A stretch of DNA of 64,000 bases from Mycolicibacterium sediminis. GTDB lineage: Bacteria > Actinomycetota > Actinomycetes > Mycobacteriales > Mycobacteriaceae. The translations under genes and the position numbers were made by a program. The notes under the pieces were generated by a model. The model saw only the letters and a list, made by a program, of their open reading frames with translations. It was not told the origin of the DNA and did not search any database. The stretch's first letter is position 1. Each line of letters starts with the position of its first letter. Positions 26,859 to 36,236 of the stretch are shown one piece after another. Location of the stretch: the NCBI RefSeq assembly GCF_010731735.1, contig NZ_AP022588.1, positions 2,480,001 through 2,544,000 of the forward strand. Direction: 5' to 3'.

Positions 26859-28562
26859 TCACGCTTCCGCCAGGTACCGGTGCACCAGCATCACTGCCAT
26901 CGATCCTTCGCCGACGGCCGCCGCCACGCGCTTGGCGGAATCGGATCTCACGTCTCCTGCAACAAACACACCGGGCACACTTGTTTCCAGGTGATGAGGG
27001 GGACGATCCCGATGGCTCCAACCGATCTTGTCCTTCAGGTCCGGCCCGGCCAGGATGAACCCGCGGTCGTCGAGGGCGAGGACACCGTCGAGCCACTTCG
27101 TCCTGGGTGTCGCCCCGATGAAGCAGCACATCCGTCCGGCACGAACGGTCGACTGCTCGCCCGACTTCTTGTCCACGAGGACCAGCCCGGCGAGGTGATC
27201 GTCTTCGCCGATCGTGTCGACCACCTCGGTGCAGGTCAGAACGTTGATCTTGTCGTTGTTCTCGATCTGCTCGATGAGGTAGTGCGACATCGATGCTTCC
27301 AGCGACGGTCCGCGCACCAGCATCGTGACCGACTTCGCGGTCTTGGACATGAACATCGCGGCCTGGCCCGCCGAGTTGGCGCCGCCGACGATGTAGACGT
27401 CCTCGTCGCGACATTCCTCGGCGTCGGACACCGAGGCGCCGTAGTAGACGCCCCGTCCGACGTAGTTGCAGCCATCGGGGTCGTCGGGGTTGCTCCAACA
27501 CCCCACGACCTTCAGCTCCTGGTACTCGACGCCGGTCGCCAGGATCACCGAGCGGGCACCGATGGTGCTGCCGTCCTCGAACTCGATGGTCGGTGCCGTA
27601 TCGCCGACGTGCAGCTTCACGACGTCACGCGTGGTGATCACCTCGGCGCCGAACCGCTCCGCCTGCCGTCGCGCGGAATTGGTCAGCTCGGCGCCCGAGA
27701 CGCCGATCGGGAAGCCCAGGTAGTTCTCGATGCGCGAGCTGCGACCGGCCTGACCGCCGGTGGTGGCCTTCTCGATGAGCACCGTCTCGAGCCCCTCGGA
27801 CGCGCCGTACACCGCCGAGGCGAGACCGGCGGGCCCGCCGCCGATGACGGCCAGGTCGTACATGGGCAACGAGGGCTCGGTGGACAGGCCCAGTAGTTCC
27901 GCGAGCTGGCCGTCGGTGGGTTCGACGAGTGCCTCACCCTTGTCGGTGATCACCACGGGAAGAGTCCGGCCGTCGAGTCCAGCGGCTTCGAGCAGTTGCT
28001 CGCCCTTGGGTTCGTCGGCCATGAACGCGGAGAAGGGGAACTGGTTTCGCGACAGGAACTGGCGCACCTCCCAGGACCGCTGATTCCAGCGATGGCCGAT
28101 CACCTTGGTCCCGGACAACCCCCGGTCACCGATCGCCCGCCACTCCTCCAGCAGGCCGTCGATCACCGGGTAGAGCTTCTCCTCCGGCGGATCCCACGGC
28201 TTGAGCAGGTAGTGGTCCAGGTCGACCACGTTGATCGCATCGATCGCCGCGTGGGTGTCGGCGTAGGCGGTGAGCAGCACGCGCTTGGCCAACGGGAAGA
28301 CGTCCATGGCCTTCTCGAGGAACTCGATGCCACTCATCTGGGGCATGCGGTAGTCGGCGACGAAGACCGCCACCGTCTCGCCGCGCAGCTTCAATTCCTT
28401 CAGGGTGTCGAGCGCGTCGGCGCCCGACTCGGCACGGACGATGCGGTATCGCTCGCCGTAGTGACGGCGCAGGTCACGCGCCACCGCACGCGAGACGGCG
28501 GGGTCGTCGTCGACGGTGAGGATCGCAGGCCTGCGGTGCTGGTGCTCGGGTCCACTCATCAC
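26859..28562 (-). CDS. Response regulator receiver fused to thioredoxin-reductase-like flavoprotein lacking CxxC
   Basis: A 567-residue fusion. Residues ~12-130 are a receiver (ILTVDDDPAVSRAV, phosphoacceptor Asp70 in FVADYRMPQMSG, Lys121 in HYLLKPWDPP). Residues ~150-226 resemble a glutaredoxin/thioredoxin-like domain without any cysteine. Residues ~235-567 are a two-dinucleotide-domain flavoprotein: FAD GGGPAGLASA (~241), pyridine nucleotide VGGANSAGQAA (~393), FAD GVFVAGDVRS (~531). Where classical reductases have CATC, this protein has VYYGASVSDAEEC, so thioredoxin-type disulfide chemistry is unlikely. A nearby segment (354-370) contains Cys355 and Cys365. The paired kinase follows immediately. 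The role is likely phosphorylation-controlled redox or NAD(P)H signalling, by inference. Confidence 0.88.
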   Translation of the reverse strand: MMSGPEHQHRRPAILTVDDDPAVSRAVARDLRRHYGERYRIVRAESGADALDTLKELKLRGETVAVFVADYRMPQMSGIEFLEKAMDVFPLAKRVLLTAYADTHAAIDAINVVDLDHYLLKPWDPPEEKLYPVIDGLLEEWRAIGDRGLSGTKVIGHRWNQRSWEVRQFLSRNQFPFSAFMADEPKGEQLLEAAGLDGRTLPVVITDKGEALVEPTDGQLAELLGLSTEPSLPMYDLAVIGGGPAGLASAVYGASEGLETVLIEKATTGGQAGRSSRIENYLGFPIGVSGAELTNSARRQAERFGAEVITTRDVVKLHVGDTAPTIEFEDGSTIGARSVILATGVEYQELKVVGCWSNPDDPDGCNYVGRGVYYGASVSDAEECRDEDVYIVGGANSAGQAAMFMSKTAKSVTMLVRGPSLEASMSHYLIEQIENNDKINVLTCTEVVDTIGEDDHLAGLVLVDKKSGEQSTVRAGRMCCFIGATPRTKWLDGVLALDDRGFILAGPDLKDKIGWSHRDRPPHHLETSVPGVFVAGDVRSDSAKRVAAAVGEGSMAVMLVHRYLAEA

Positions 28563-28659
28563 GCATCATTATGCGCCGTGAGTCCAGCCGATATCGGCTC
28601 AGGCCTGCGGTTCAGCCGACAGTGGAAACCGACTCGACGGGGTCCCTAGGCTGCCGGGC

Positions 28660-29127
28660 ATGACGAAACTCGAGTTCTCCGACTCCGTGCTGATCGCGAC
28701 CACACCCGAGCAGGTCTACGGCCTGGTGTCCGACGTCACCCGGATCGGCGAGTGGAGCCCGATCTGCAAGGCGTGCTGGTGGGACGACGAGCAGGCGGGT
28801 CCGGCGGTCGGTGCGTGGTTCACCGGCCGCAACGAGACGCCGGACCGGACCTGGGAGACCCGCAGCCGGGTGGTCGCCGCCGAGCCCGGCCGCGAGTTCG
28901 CCTGGGAGGTCAACGAGGGCTGGGTCCGCTGGGGCTTCCGGCTCGAAGCCGAGGGCGACGGCACGCGGCTGACGCAGGACTGGGCGTTCCTGCCCAAGGG
29001 GATCGCCGGCTTCGGGGAGCGGTTCGGCGAGGATGCCGAGGCGCAGATCGCGCTGCGCAGCGAGCAGGCGCTGAGCGGCATCCCCGTGACCCTCGCCGCG
29101 ATCAAGGCGACGGCCGAGGGCGCCTAG
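28660..29127 (+). CDS. SRPBCC (START-like/polyketide-cyclase) family protein
   Basis: A 155-residue helix-grip protein that probably binds a hydrophobic ligand. The pattern begins FSDSVLIATTPEQVYGLVSD and continues WETRSRVVAAEPGREFAWEV, both typical of Polyketide_cyc2-like proteins. Substrate and role are unknown. It diverges from the receiver/reductase gene by 97 bp. Its TAG stop overlaps the flotillin stop at a shared CTAG. Confidence 0.82.
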   Translation: MTKLEFSDSVLIATTPEQVYGLVSDVTRIGEWSPICKACWWDDEQAGPAVGAWFTGRNETPDRTWETRSRVVAAEPGREFAWEVNEGWVRWGFRLEAEGDGTRLTQDWAFLPKGIAGFGERFGEDAEAQIALRSEQALSGIPVTLAAIKATAEGA

Positions 29128-30650
29128 GCCTGTCCGTTGGGCGTCGCCGGTTCCTGCGTACGGTTCAGCATCGCGGCGACGTCGATGCCGGAGGTCTTGA
29201 GCGCCTCGACGATCTTCGCCACGGCCAGCGGGCTGACGCCGAGGATGCCCCCGACCGCGTCCTGGGTGTCGCCGGCGCCGCCGATGATCGACAGCCGGTC
29301 GATCTCGGCCAGCGGAGCCGACGCCGCCTCGGTGGCCTTGACGACGGAGTTCAGCACGTCGGGCAGCATCAGCATGCGGGCGGCGTCGGCGGTGTAGCTG
29401 TTCAGCGCCGCGGCGATCTCCTTCTTGCCGGTGGCCTCGGCCACCAGCTTCGCCTCGATGCCCGCGGCCTCGGCGAGCTGCTCGACGCGCAGTGCGTCGG
29501 CGAGTTCCTTCTTGCCCGCGGCCTCGGCGACGAGCTTGGCCTGCAGGCTGTCGGCCTCGGCCTGCTTCTCGACGCGCAGCGCGTCGGCGGCCGCCTTGCG
29601 GGCGTCGGCCTCGGCCTGGCCGGCGCGGATGGCGGACTCGGCCTGGGCCTCGGCGGCCAGGATCGCGGAACGGCGCTGACCCTCGGCACGGGCGATGTCG
29701 GCCTGGCGCTGGGCCTCGGCGGGGGCGATGACGTCGGCCTGCAGGGCGGCGGTGGCCTGCTCGCTGCGCCGCTGCTCCACCTCGATGCGGGCGGTCACGC
29801 GAGCGGCTTCGGCCTGCTCGGTGGCGATGCCGACGTCCTTCTGCGCGCGGGCGTTGGCCAGCGGCCCCGCCATGTCGGCCTGGGCGTTCTCGGCCTCGGT
29901 CTGCGCGCGCAACCGGGCGAGTTCGACGTCGCGCTTCTGGTTGGCCGACGCGATCGCGGTGTCGGCCTCGGCCTGCGCCACCGACCCGGCCTGCCGGGCC
30001 TTCGCCGACTGGATCTGCGCGTCCCGCTCGGCCTCCGCGGTACCGATGGCGGCGTCGCGCTTCACCTCGGCGATGCGGCGCTGCCCGAGTGACTCGAGGT
30101 AGGCGTTGCGGTCGGAGATGCCGGCGATCTTGAGGACGTCGACCTCCATGCCGATGCGCGCGAGGTCGCCGCCGGCCTCCTCGACCACGCTGCGGGCGAG
30201 GGTGTCGCGGTTGGAGTTGAGGTCCTCGACGGTCATCGTGGCGGTGATGCCGCGCAGGCTGCCCGCCAGGATCTCGTTGATCTGACGCTGCAACTCGTTG
30301 AGGTCGGAGGTCAGGAAGCGCTGCACCGCGGTCTGCACCGCTTCCTCGGACGATCCGATGCGGACCAGGCCGACGGCCTCGACGTTGACCGGAACGCCGT
30401 TGTTGGACAACGCATTCTGCAGGTTGATGCTGACGTTGAACGGTTCCAGGCTCATGATGTCGACGCGTTCGATGCCGGGCACCCGGAACCGCGCGCCGCC
30501 GCGGACCACCTTCGGCGTGCCGCGTCCGGTGAAGACGGCGACCTCGTTGGGCGGCACCTTGATGTAGTTCTTCACGTAGACGATGGGCAGTGCGACGAAC
30601 AGCAGCAGGGCCGCGATCACGGCGACCGCGACGATCAGCAGGAAAGACAT
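29124..30650 (-). CDS. Flotillin-like SPFH/band-7 membrane protein
   Basis: Scaffold protein of membrane microdomains, 508 residues. A single N-terminal membrane segment (FLLIVAVAVIAALLLFVAL) is followed by the SPFH domain (about 30-180; VPPNEVAVFTGRGTPKVVRG) and a long Ala/Glu/Gln-rich coiled coil (about 190-415). Two adjacent 29-residue repeats (356-384 and 385-413, starting DALRVEKQAEA and DALRVEQLAEA) are near-duplicates. The C-terminal region carries GGILGVSPLAVAKIVEAL. The next gene upstream encodes an NfeD-like partner, as in the YuaF-FloT pair of Bacillus subtilis. Confidence 0.9.
   Translation of the reverse strand: MSFLLIVAVAVIAALLLFVALPIVYVKNYIKVPPNEVAVFTGRGTPKVVRGGARFRVPGIERVDIMSLEPFNVSINLQNALSNNGVPVNVEAVGLVRIGSSEEAVQTAVQRFLTSDLNELQRQINEILAGSLRGITATMTVEDLNSNRDTLARSVVEEAGGDLARIGMEVDVLKIAGISDRNAYLESLGQRRIAEVKRDAAIGTAEAERDAQIQSAKARQAGSVAQAEADTAIASANQKRDVELARLRAQTEAENAQADMAGPLANARAQKDVGIATEQAEAARVTARIEVEQRRSEQATAALQADVIAPAEAQRQADIARAEGQRRSAILAAEAQAESAIRAGQAEADARKAAADALRVEKQAEADSLQAKLVAEAAGKKELADALRVEQLAEAAGIEAKLVAEATGKKEIAAALNSYTADAARMLMLPDVLNSVVKATEAASAPLAEIDRLSIIGGAGDTQDAVGGILGVSPLAVAKIVEALKTSGIDVAAMLNRTQEPATPNGQA
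29412..29585 (-). repeat. Tandem 87-bp repeat inside the flotillin coiled coil
   Basis: Two in-frame 87-bp units (29499-29585 and 29412-29498) encode 29-residue segments with about two-thirds identical residues, including a shared AKLVAEA and GKKE. It probably arose by unequal recombination and lengthens the coiled coil by whole heptads plus one residue. Confidence 0.65.
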
Positions 30651-30653
30651 ACG

Positions 30654-31205
30654 TCAAAACCCTTCGTTGTGGGGGAGTTCGGAGTCGGGGACGGCGACCA
30701 CGCGCACGGCGTCGCCGTCGAGGTCGGAGACGTAGATGCGCGTGGATTTCGCCAGTGCTGAGGGTTCGTCGCTGACGGCGCGGGACCGCACGCGATTGCC
30801 GTCGGCGTCGACGAAGGAGACCTCACCCCAGCCGTCCGGCGGGATCTCGAGGGTGACGGTGCCGAGCAGGCCGACGTACGACGACCGGCTGCGATGGGAG
30901 TTGGACTGCTGCCGCCGCAGGTAGGGCAGTGCGACACCCTGCAGCAGTCCGAGCAGGACGGCGGCGCTCGCTGCGGCGACGATGGCCGCGGGTACCGTGC
31001 CGAGTCCCGCCCAGGTGCTGACGAGGCCGCCCGTGCCCGCGCCGAGCACGGCCGCGGACAGGCTGGTGAGGCTCAGGAAGGGCATGCCGTCGCCCGTGGC
31101 GTGGCCGATGCCGTGCCCGCCGCCGACGTCGACCTCGGTCAGCAGCAGCGATGCGAGCACCGCAATCGCCCCGACGACGAATGCCACCAGGTAGACCGCG
31201 GTCAC
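30654..31205 (-). CDS. NfeD-like membrane protein (flotillin partner)
   Basis: A 183-residue membrane protein with three or four hydrophobic segments (VYLVAFVVGAIAVLASLLL; SLSAAVLGAGTGGLVSTWAG; VPAAIVAAASAAVLLGLLQG). A C-terminal soluble OB-fold-like domain begins SYVGLLGTVTLEIPPDGWGE. The GTG 31205 start follows GGGGAGGGGG. A longer frame exists upstream but lacks a ribosome-binding site. It lies 3 bp before the flotillin gene. NfeD-type proteins habitually pair with SPFH proteins, which supports the call. Confidence 0.8.
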   Translation of the reverse strand: MTAVYLVAFVVGAIAVLASLLLTEVDVGGGHGIGHATGDGMPFLSLTSLSAAVLGAGTGGLVSTWAGLGTVPAAIVAAASAAVLLGLLQGVALPYLRRQQSNSHRSRSSYVGLLGTVTLEIPPDGWGEVSFVDADGNRVRSRAVSDEPSALAKSTRIYVSDLDGDAVRVVAVPDSELPHNEGF

Positions 31206-31317
31206 CCGTCCCCCTCCCCATGTGTTTCGAGCAGGCCCGTAACGTGTCGATGACACCCCCGGACGGACCAACTGATCTAGATCCTTCCACCTCCCGGCCA
31301 CCCGCGGTGACGCGATT

Positions 31318-31345
31318 TTGGGAGGACGCCGGTGGCGAGTACCAT
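31318..31345 (+). promoter_or_regulatory. Candidate promoter for infA-rpmJ-rpsM operon
   Basis: TTGGGA (31318-31323) and TACCAT (31340-31345) are spaced by 16 bp. They would give an infA leader of about 150 nt. The remaining 31206-31502 region between the NfeD-like gene and infA shows no gene. The match is modest. Confidence 0.35.
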
Positions 31346-31502
31346 GGATCAACGGTGCGGCTTCCGCGCCGACTTCTTGCGTGCACGGTCTCGGACTGCC
31401 AGGGAATTCTCCCGATCCGGCTCACGTTTTCAAGTCGGAATGAGGGCTGTGCCGATGGGCGCAACCCACTACGAAACCAACAGCAAGGATCGCCAAAAGA
31501 GT

Positions 31503-31724
31503 ATGGCCAAGAAAGACGGTGCCATCGAGGTCGAGGGCCGCGTTGTCGAGCCTCTGCCCAATGCGATGTTCCGCATTGAGCTGGAGAACGGACACAAGGT
31601 ACTCGCCCACATCAGCGGCAAGATGCGGCAGCACTACATCCGCATCCTGCCCGAGGACCGCGTCGTCGTGGAGCTCTCTCCATACGACCTGTCCCGGGGC
31701 CGCATCGTGTACCGATACAAGTAA
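31503..31724 (+). CDS. infA: Translation initiation factor IF-1
   Basis: IF-1 binds the ribosomal A site during initiation. The protein is exactly 73 residues, an S1/OB-fold domain: [20 protein letters not shown] to [19 protein letters not shown] choose ATG 31503 because it gives the canonical start; the frame is open for about 57 codons further upstream without family similarity. It leads the alpha-type ribosomal cluster, with rpmJ 82 bp downstream. Confidence 0.98.
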
Positions 31725-31806
31725 CCCGCGTCCCACCCCCCAAGACCACGACACGTGACGTGCGTTCGCGCGCGACACCGCTAGACCACGAAGGATCGAC
31801 ACAGCC

Positions 31807-31920
31807 GTGAAGGTGAACCCGAGCGTCAAGCCGATCTGCGACAAGTGCAGGGTGATCCGCCGGCATGGGCGGGTCATGGTGATCTGCTCCGATCCCCGTC
31901 ACAAGCAGCGGCAGGGCTGA
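31807..31920 (+). CDS. rpmJ: 50S ribosomal protein L36, zinc-binding form (bL36)
   Basis: A 37-residue protein starting at GTG 31807: [20 protein letters not shown], with C-terminal [13 protein letters not shown]. The Cys11, Cys14, Cys27 and His32 zinc ligands are intact, so this is the C+ form. It is preceded by ACGAAGGATCG. A 167-bp gap follows before rpsM, with a small hairpin TCCGGC/GCCGGA at 31998-32015. That gap may contain another promoter or autoregulatory leader. Confidence 0.97.
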
Positions 31921-32087
31921 GCGTCAGCTCAGTTCCGAACCACCACAACTGAATGCAGACCTCCCAGTACCACTGAGCGAATTGGTCGCTCTGCACGTCC
32001 GGCACGGAGGCCGGATCCCCCAACTAGCTCGACACGGGGGGAACGGACTGGGAACAGACCTCCGCATAGAAAAGGAAACACACCCCT

Positions 32088-32468
32088 GTGGCACGTCTAC
32101 TGGGCGTAGATCTCCCGCGTGACAAGCGCATGGAGATCGCGCTGACCTACATCTACGGCATCGGCCGTACCCGCTCCCAGGAGATCCTGGAGGGGACCGG
32201 CATCAGCCGGGACCTGCGCACTAAGGACCTGACCGACGATCAGGTCACGCAGCTGCGTGACTTCATCGAGGGCAACCCCGACATCAAGGTCGAGGGCGAT
32301 CTCCGCCGCGAGGTCCAGGCCGACATCCGCCGCAAGATCGAGATCGGCTGCTACCAGGGTCTGCGGCATCGTCGCGGTCTTCCCGTTCGCGGCCAGCGCA
32401 CCAAGACCAACGCACGCACCCGCAAGGGTCCGAAGCGCACCATTGCCGGCAAGAAGAAGGCCAGGTAA
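32088..32468 (+). CDS. rpsM: 30S ribosomal protein S13 (uS13)
   Basis: S13 sits in the 30S head and bridges to the 50S subunit. The protein has 126 residues: [33 protein letters not shown] helix-hairpin-helix, and the basic tail [20 protein letters not shown]. The GTG start follows AAAAGGAAACAC. rpsK begins 5 bp after the stop. Confidence 0.98.
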   Translation: MARLLGVDLPRDKRMEIALTYIYGIGRTRSQEILEGTGISRDLRTKDLTDDQVTQLRDFIEGNPDIKVEGDLRREVQADIRRKIEIGCYQGLRHRRGLPVRGQRTKTNARTRKGPKRTIAGKKKAR

Positions 32469-32473
32469 CCCCG

Positions 32474-32887
32474 ATGGCAACCGCGAAGAAGACAGGCGGC
32501 CCCAAGAAGGGCCAGAAGACGCGCCGCAAGGAAAAGAAGAACGTCCCGCACGGCGCCGCTCACATCAAGAGCACCTTCAACAACACGATCGTGTCGATCA
32601 CCGACCCGCAGGGCAACGTCATCGCCTGGGCGTCGTCGGGTCACGTGGGCTTCAAGGGCTCGCGCAAGTCGACGCCGTTCGCCGCTCAGCTCGCCGCCGA
32701 GAACGCTGCCCGCAAGGCGCAGGAGCACGGCGTCAAGAAGGTCGACGTATTCGTGAAGGGCCCGGGTTCGGGTCGTGAGACCGCCATCCGCTCGCTGCAG
32801 GCCGCAGGCCTCGAAGTGGGTGCGATCTCCGACGTCACGCCGCAGCCGCACAACGGCTGCCGTCCGCCCAAGCGGCGCCGGGTCTAG
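32474..32887 (+). CDS. rpsK: 30S ribosomal protein S11 (uS11)
   Basis: S11 forms part of the 30S platform near the mRNA exit. The protein has 137 residues. A lysine-rich start ([20 protein letters not shown]) precedes [20 protein letters not shown] and the C-terminal [17 protein letters not shown]. It is spaced 5 bp from rpsM and 17 bp from rpsD. Confidence 0.98.
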   Translation: MATAKKTGGPKKGQKTRRKEKKNVPHGAAHIKSTFNNTIVSITDPQGNVIAWASSGHVGFKGSRKSTPFAAQLAAENAARKAQEHGVKKVDVFVKGPGSGRETAIRSLQAAGLEVGAISDVTPQPHNGCRPPKRRRV

Positions 32888-32904
32888 GGAAGAGGATTTA
32901 GAGA

Positions 32905-33510
32905 ATGGCTCGTTATACCGGACCCGTCACCCGCAAGTCGCGCCGCCTCGGCGTCGACCTCGTCGGTGGAGATCAGTCCTTCGAGAAGCGCCCCTACCCG
33001 CCCGGCCAGCACGGTCGCGCGCGGATCAAGGAGAGCGAGTACCGCCAGCAGCTGCAGGAGAAGCAGAAGGCCCGCTTCAGCTACGGCGTCATGGAGAAGC
33101 AGTTCCGTCGCTACTACGAAGAGGCCAACCGGCAGCCCGGCAAGACCGGTGACAACCTGCTGCGCATCCTCGAGAGCCGGCTCGACAACGTCGTGTACCG
33201 CGCCGGGCTCGCCCGCACGCGTCGCATGGCCCGTCAGCTGGTCAGCCACGGCCACTTCACCGTCAACGGCGTGAAGGTCGACATCCCCAGCTACCGCGTC
33301 TCGCAGTACGACATCATCGACATCAAGGAGCGGTCGCTCAACACGCTGCCCTTCGAGCTGTCGCGTCAGACCGCGGGCGATCGCCCGATCCCGGGCTGGC
33401 TGCAGGTCGTCGGCGAGCGTCAGCGCATCCTCGTCCACCAGCTGCCCGAGCGGGCCCAGATCGACATCCCGCTCACCGAGCAGCTCATCGTCGAGCTCTA
33501 CTCCAAGTAG
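32905..33510 (+). CDS. rpsD: 30S ribosomal protein S4 (uS4)
   Basis: S4 is a primary 16S rRNA binding protein. The protein has 201 residues. MARYTGPVTRKSRRLGVDL opens it, and the S4 RNA-binding fold is RLDNVVYRAGLARTRRMARQ with VSHGHFTVNGVKVDIPSYRV. The cysteine zinc site of some S4 proteins is absent. ATG 32905 follows GAAGAGGATT. A 116-bp gap precedes rpoA. Confidence 0.98.
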   Translation: MARYTGPVTRKSRRLGVDLVGGDQSFEKRPYPPGQHGRARIKESEYRQQLQEKQKARFSYGVMEKQFRRYYEEANRQPGKTGDNLLRILESRLDNVVYRAGLARTRRMARQLVSHGHFTVNGVKVDIPSYRVSQYDIIDIKERSLNTLPFELSRQTAGDRPIPGWLQVVGERQRILVHQLPERAQIDIPLTEQLIVELYSK

Positions 33511-33617
33511 GGCTGCCTCCTGTGGGGCCGACCGGCCTCGCAGGTTTCTGGAGCCGCTCCGGCGGCGACCAGGCATCAAGGACCGGCATCAAATAGCGGA
33601 TGTCGAGAAGGAGATAA

Positions 33618-34679
<1,062 letters not shown>

Positions 34680-34753
34680 CCCGCTTCACCCGCTCGAGAA
34701 ACCGTCCCGGCCCTACCTGATACGGGGGTCGGCCACATGAGGAGACAGTCGCA

Positions 34754-35329
34754 ATGCCCAAGCCCACAAAGGGACCCCGCCTCGGCGGGTCGTCTTCGCA
34801 CCAGAAGGCGCTGCTGGCCAACCTGGCCACGTCGCTCTTCGAGCACGGCCGCATCAAGACGACCGAGCCCAAGGCGCGGGCATTGCGCCCGTACGCGGAG
34901 AAGCTGATCACCCACGCCAAGAAGGGCACGCTGCACAACCGGCGTGAGGTGATGAAGAAGATCCGCGACAAGGACGTCGTGCACGTGCTGTTCGCCGAGA
35001 TCGGCCCGTTCTTCGCCGACCGCGAGGGTGGCTACACGCGAATCGTCAAGGTGGAGGCACGCAAGGGCGACAACGCCCCGATGGCCGTCATCGAGCTGGT
35101 TCGCGAGAAGACCGTGACCAACGAGGCGAACCGCGCACGCCGCGCGGACGCGTCGCAGAAGGTCGCGGCGGCCGCCGCACCGCAGGCCGCCGTCGAGCCC
35201 GAGGCCACCGACGGCCCGACGGCCGACGAGGCCGAGGAGACCACGACCGACGAGGCACCCGAGGCTTCGGCCGACGACGCCACGACGGACGAGGCTTCGA
35301 CGGACGAGAAGGCCGACGACGCCAAGTAG
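34754..35329 (+). CDS. rplQ: 50S ribosomal protein L17 with long acidic C-terminal tail (bL17)
   Basis: L17 lies near the exit-tunnel face of the 50S subunit. The conserved domain spans residues 1-120 ([38 protein letters not shown]). After about residue 135 comes a low-complexity Ala/Glu/Asp/Thr tail of some 55 residues, rich in DEA repeats, as is usual in mycobacterial L17 though variable in length. ATG 34754 follows GAGGAGACAG. A strong hairpin follows 13 bp after the stop. Confidence 0.97.
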   Translation: MPKPTKGPRLGGSSSHQKALLANLATSLFEHGRIKTTEPKARALRPYAEKLITHAKKGTLHNRREVMKKIRDKDVVHVLFAEIGPFFADREGGYTRIVKVEARKGDNAPMAVIELVREKTVTNEANRARRADASQKVAAAAAPQAAVEPEATDGPTADEAEETTTDEAPEASADDATTDEASTDEKADDAK

Positions 35330-35336
35330 TCAACCG

Positions 35337-36230
35337 ATGATCATGCCCGCCACCGACTCCGGTGGCGGGCATGCTCATTTTCCCGTCGCTCCGCTCGCCC
35401 CGGCTCGTCTCCGCCTGGACGTCTCCTACGACGGCACCGACTTCGCGGGCTGGGCCACCCAGACCGATCAGCGCACCGTGGCGGGCCTGATCGACGACGC
35501 ACTGTCGACCGTGTTTCGCGTGCCGCTGGTGACGCGTGCCGCGGGCCGCACCGACACCGGCGTCCACGCGACGGGTCAGGTGGCGCACGTCGACGTCCCG
35601 GCCGACGCGATCCCGCTGGCCTACCCGCGCACCCGTCGCGACGGCGACAGCGAATTCCTCCCGCTCGTACGCAGGCTGGCCAAGCTCCTGACCCCCGACG
35701 TCCGGGTGCGGGACGTGGTTCGGGCGCCGGACGGGTTCGACGCCCGCTTCTCTGCGCTACGCCGCCACTACGAGTACCGGCTGTCCACCGCACCGTACGG
35801 GGTGGACCCCGTCGACGCCCGCTTCGTGACACCGTGGAACCGCGCGCTCAACCTCGACGCCATGCGCGAGGCCTCACGGGAGTTACTGGGGCTCAACGAC
35901 TTCGCGGCCTTCTGCCGACCGCGCGAAGGTGCGACGACCATCCGCGAGCTACAGCGACTGGACTGGGTGTCCGACGGTGACCTGATCACCGCACACGTCA
36001 CCGCCGACGCGTTCTGCTGGTCGATGGTCCGCTCGGTCGTCGGCGCCCTGTTGGCAGTCGGGGAGGGCCGCCTCGATCCGGCGTGGTGCGCGGGTCTGCT
36101 GGGCGAGACCACCAGGTCGAGCGCGTTCGCGGTCGCGCCGGCGCGCGGCCTGACGCTGGTGGCGGTGGACTATCCCTCGGACGCCGAACTCGTCGCCCGC
36201 AACGAGGTCACGCGCGACGTGCGGCGCTAG
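35337..36230 (+). CDS. truA: tRNA pseudouridine synthase A
   Basis: TruA makes pseudouridine at positions 38-40 of tRNA anticodon stems. The family core starts near residue 24 ([19 protein letters not shown]), and the catalytic Asp is in [38 protein letters not shown] is a later signature. Possible starts are ATG 35337 and ATG 35343. Both lie at or inside the terminator-like hairpin, and no ATG/GTG start follows before the core. At 297 residues it has normal length. Confidence 0.94.
   Translation: MIMPATDSGGGHAHFPVAPLAPARLRLDVSYDGTDFAGWATQTDQRTVAGLIDDALSTVFRVPLVTRAAGRTDTGVHATGQVAHVDVPADAIPLAYPRTRRDGDSEFLPLVRRLAKLLTPDVRVRDVVRAPDGFDARFSALRRHYEYRLSTAPYGVDPVDARFVTPWNRALNLDAMREASRELLGLNDFAAFCRPREGATTIRELQRLDWVSDGDLITAHVTADAFCWSMVRSVVGALLAVGEGRLDPAWCAGLLGETTRSSAFAVAPARGLTLVAVDYPSDAELVARNEVTRDVRR
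35343..35372 (+). terminator. Perfect hairpin after rplQ, overlapping the 5' end of truA
   Basis: ATGCCCGCCACC/GGTGGCGGGCAT forms a perfect 12-bp stem with a 6-nt loop, followed by GCTCATTTT. It resembles an intrinsic terminator for the ribosomal/rpoA operon. It also covers codons 3-12 of the only plausible truA start, so it may attenuate truA. Confidence 0.7.
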
Positions 36231-36236
36231 TTCAGG

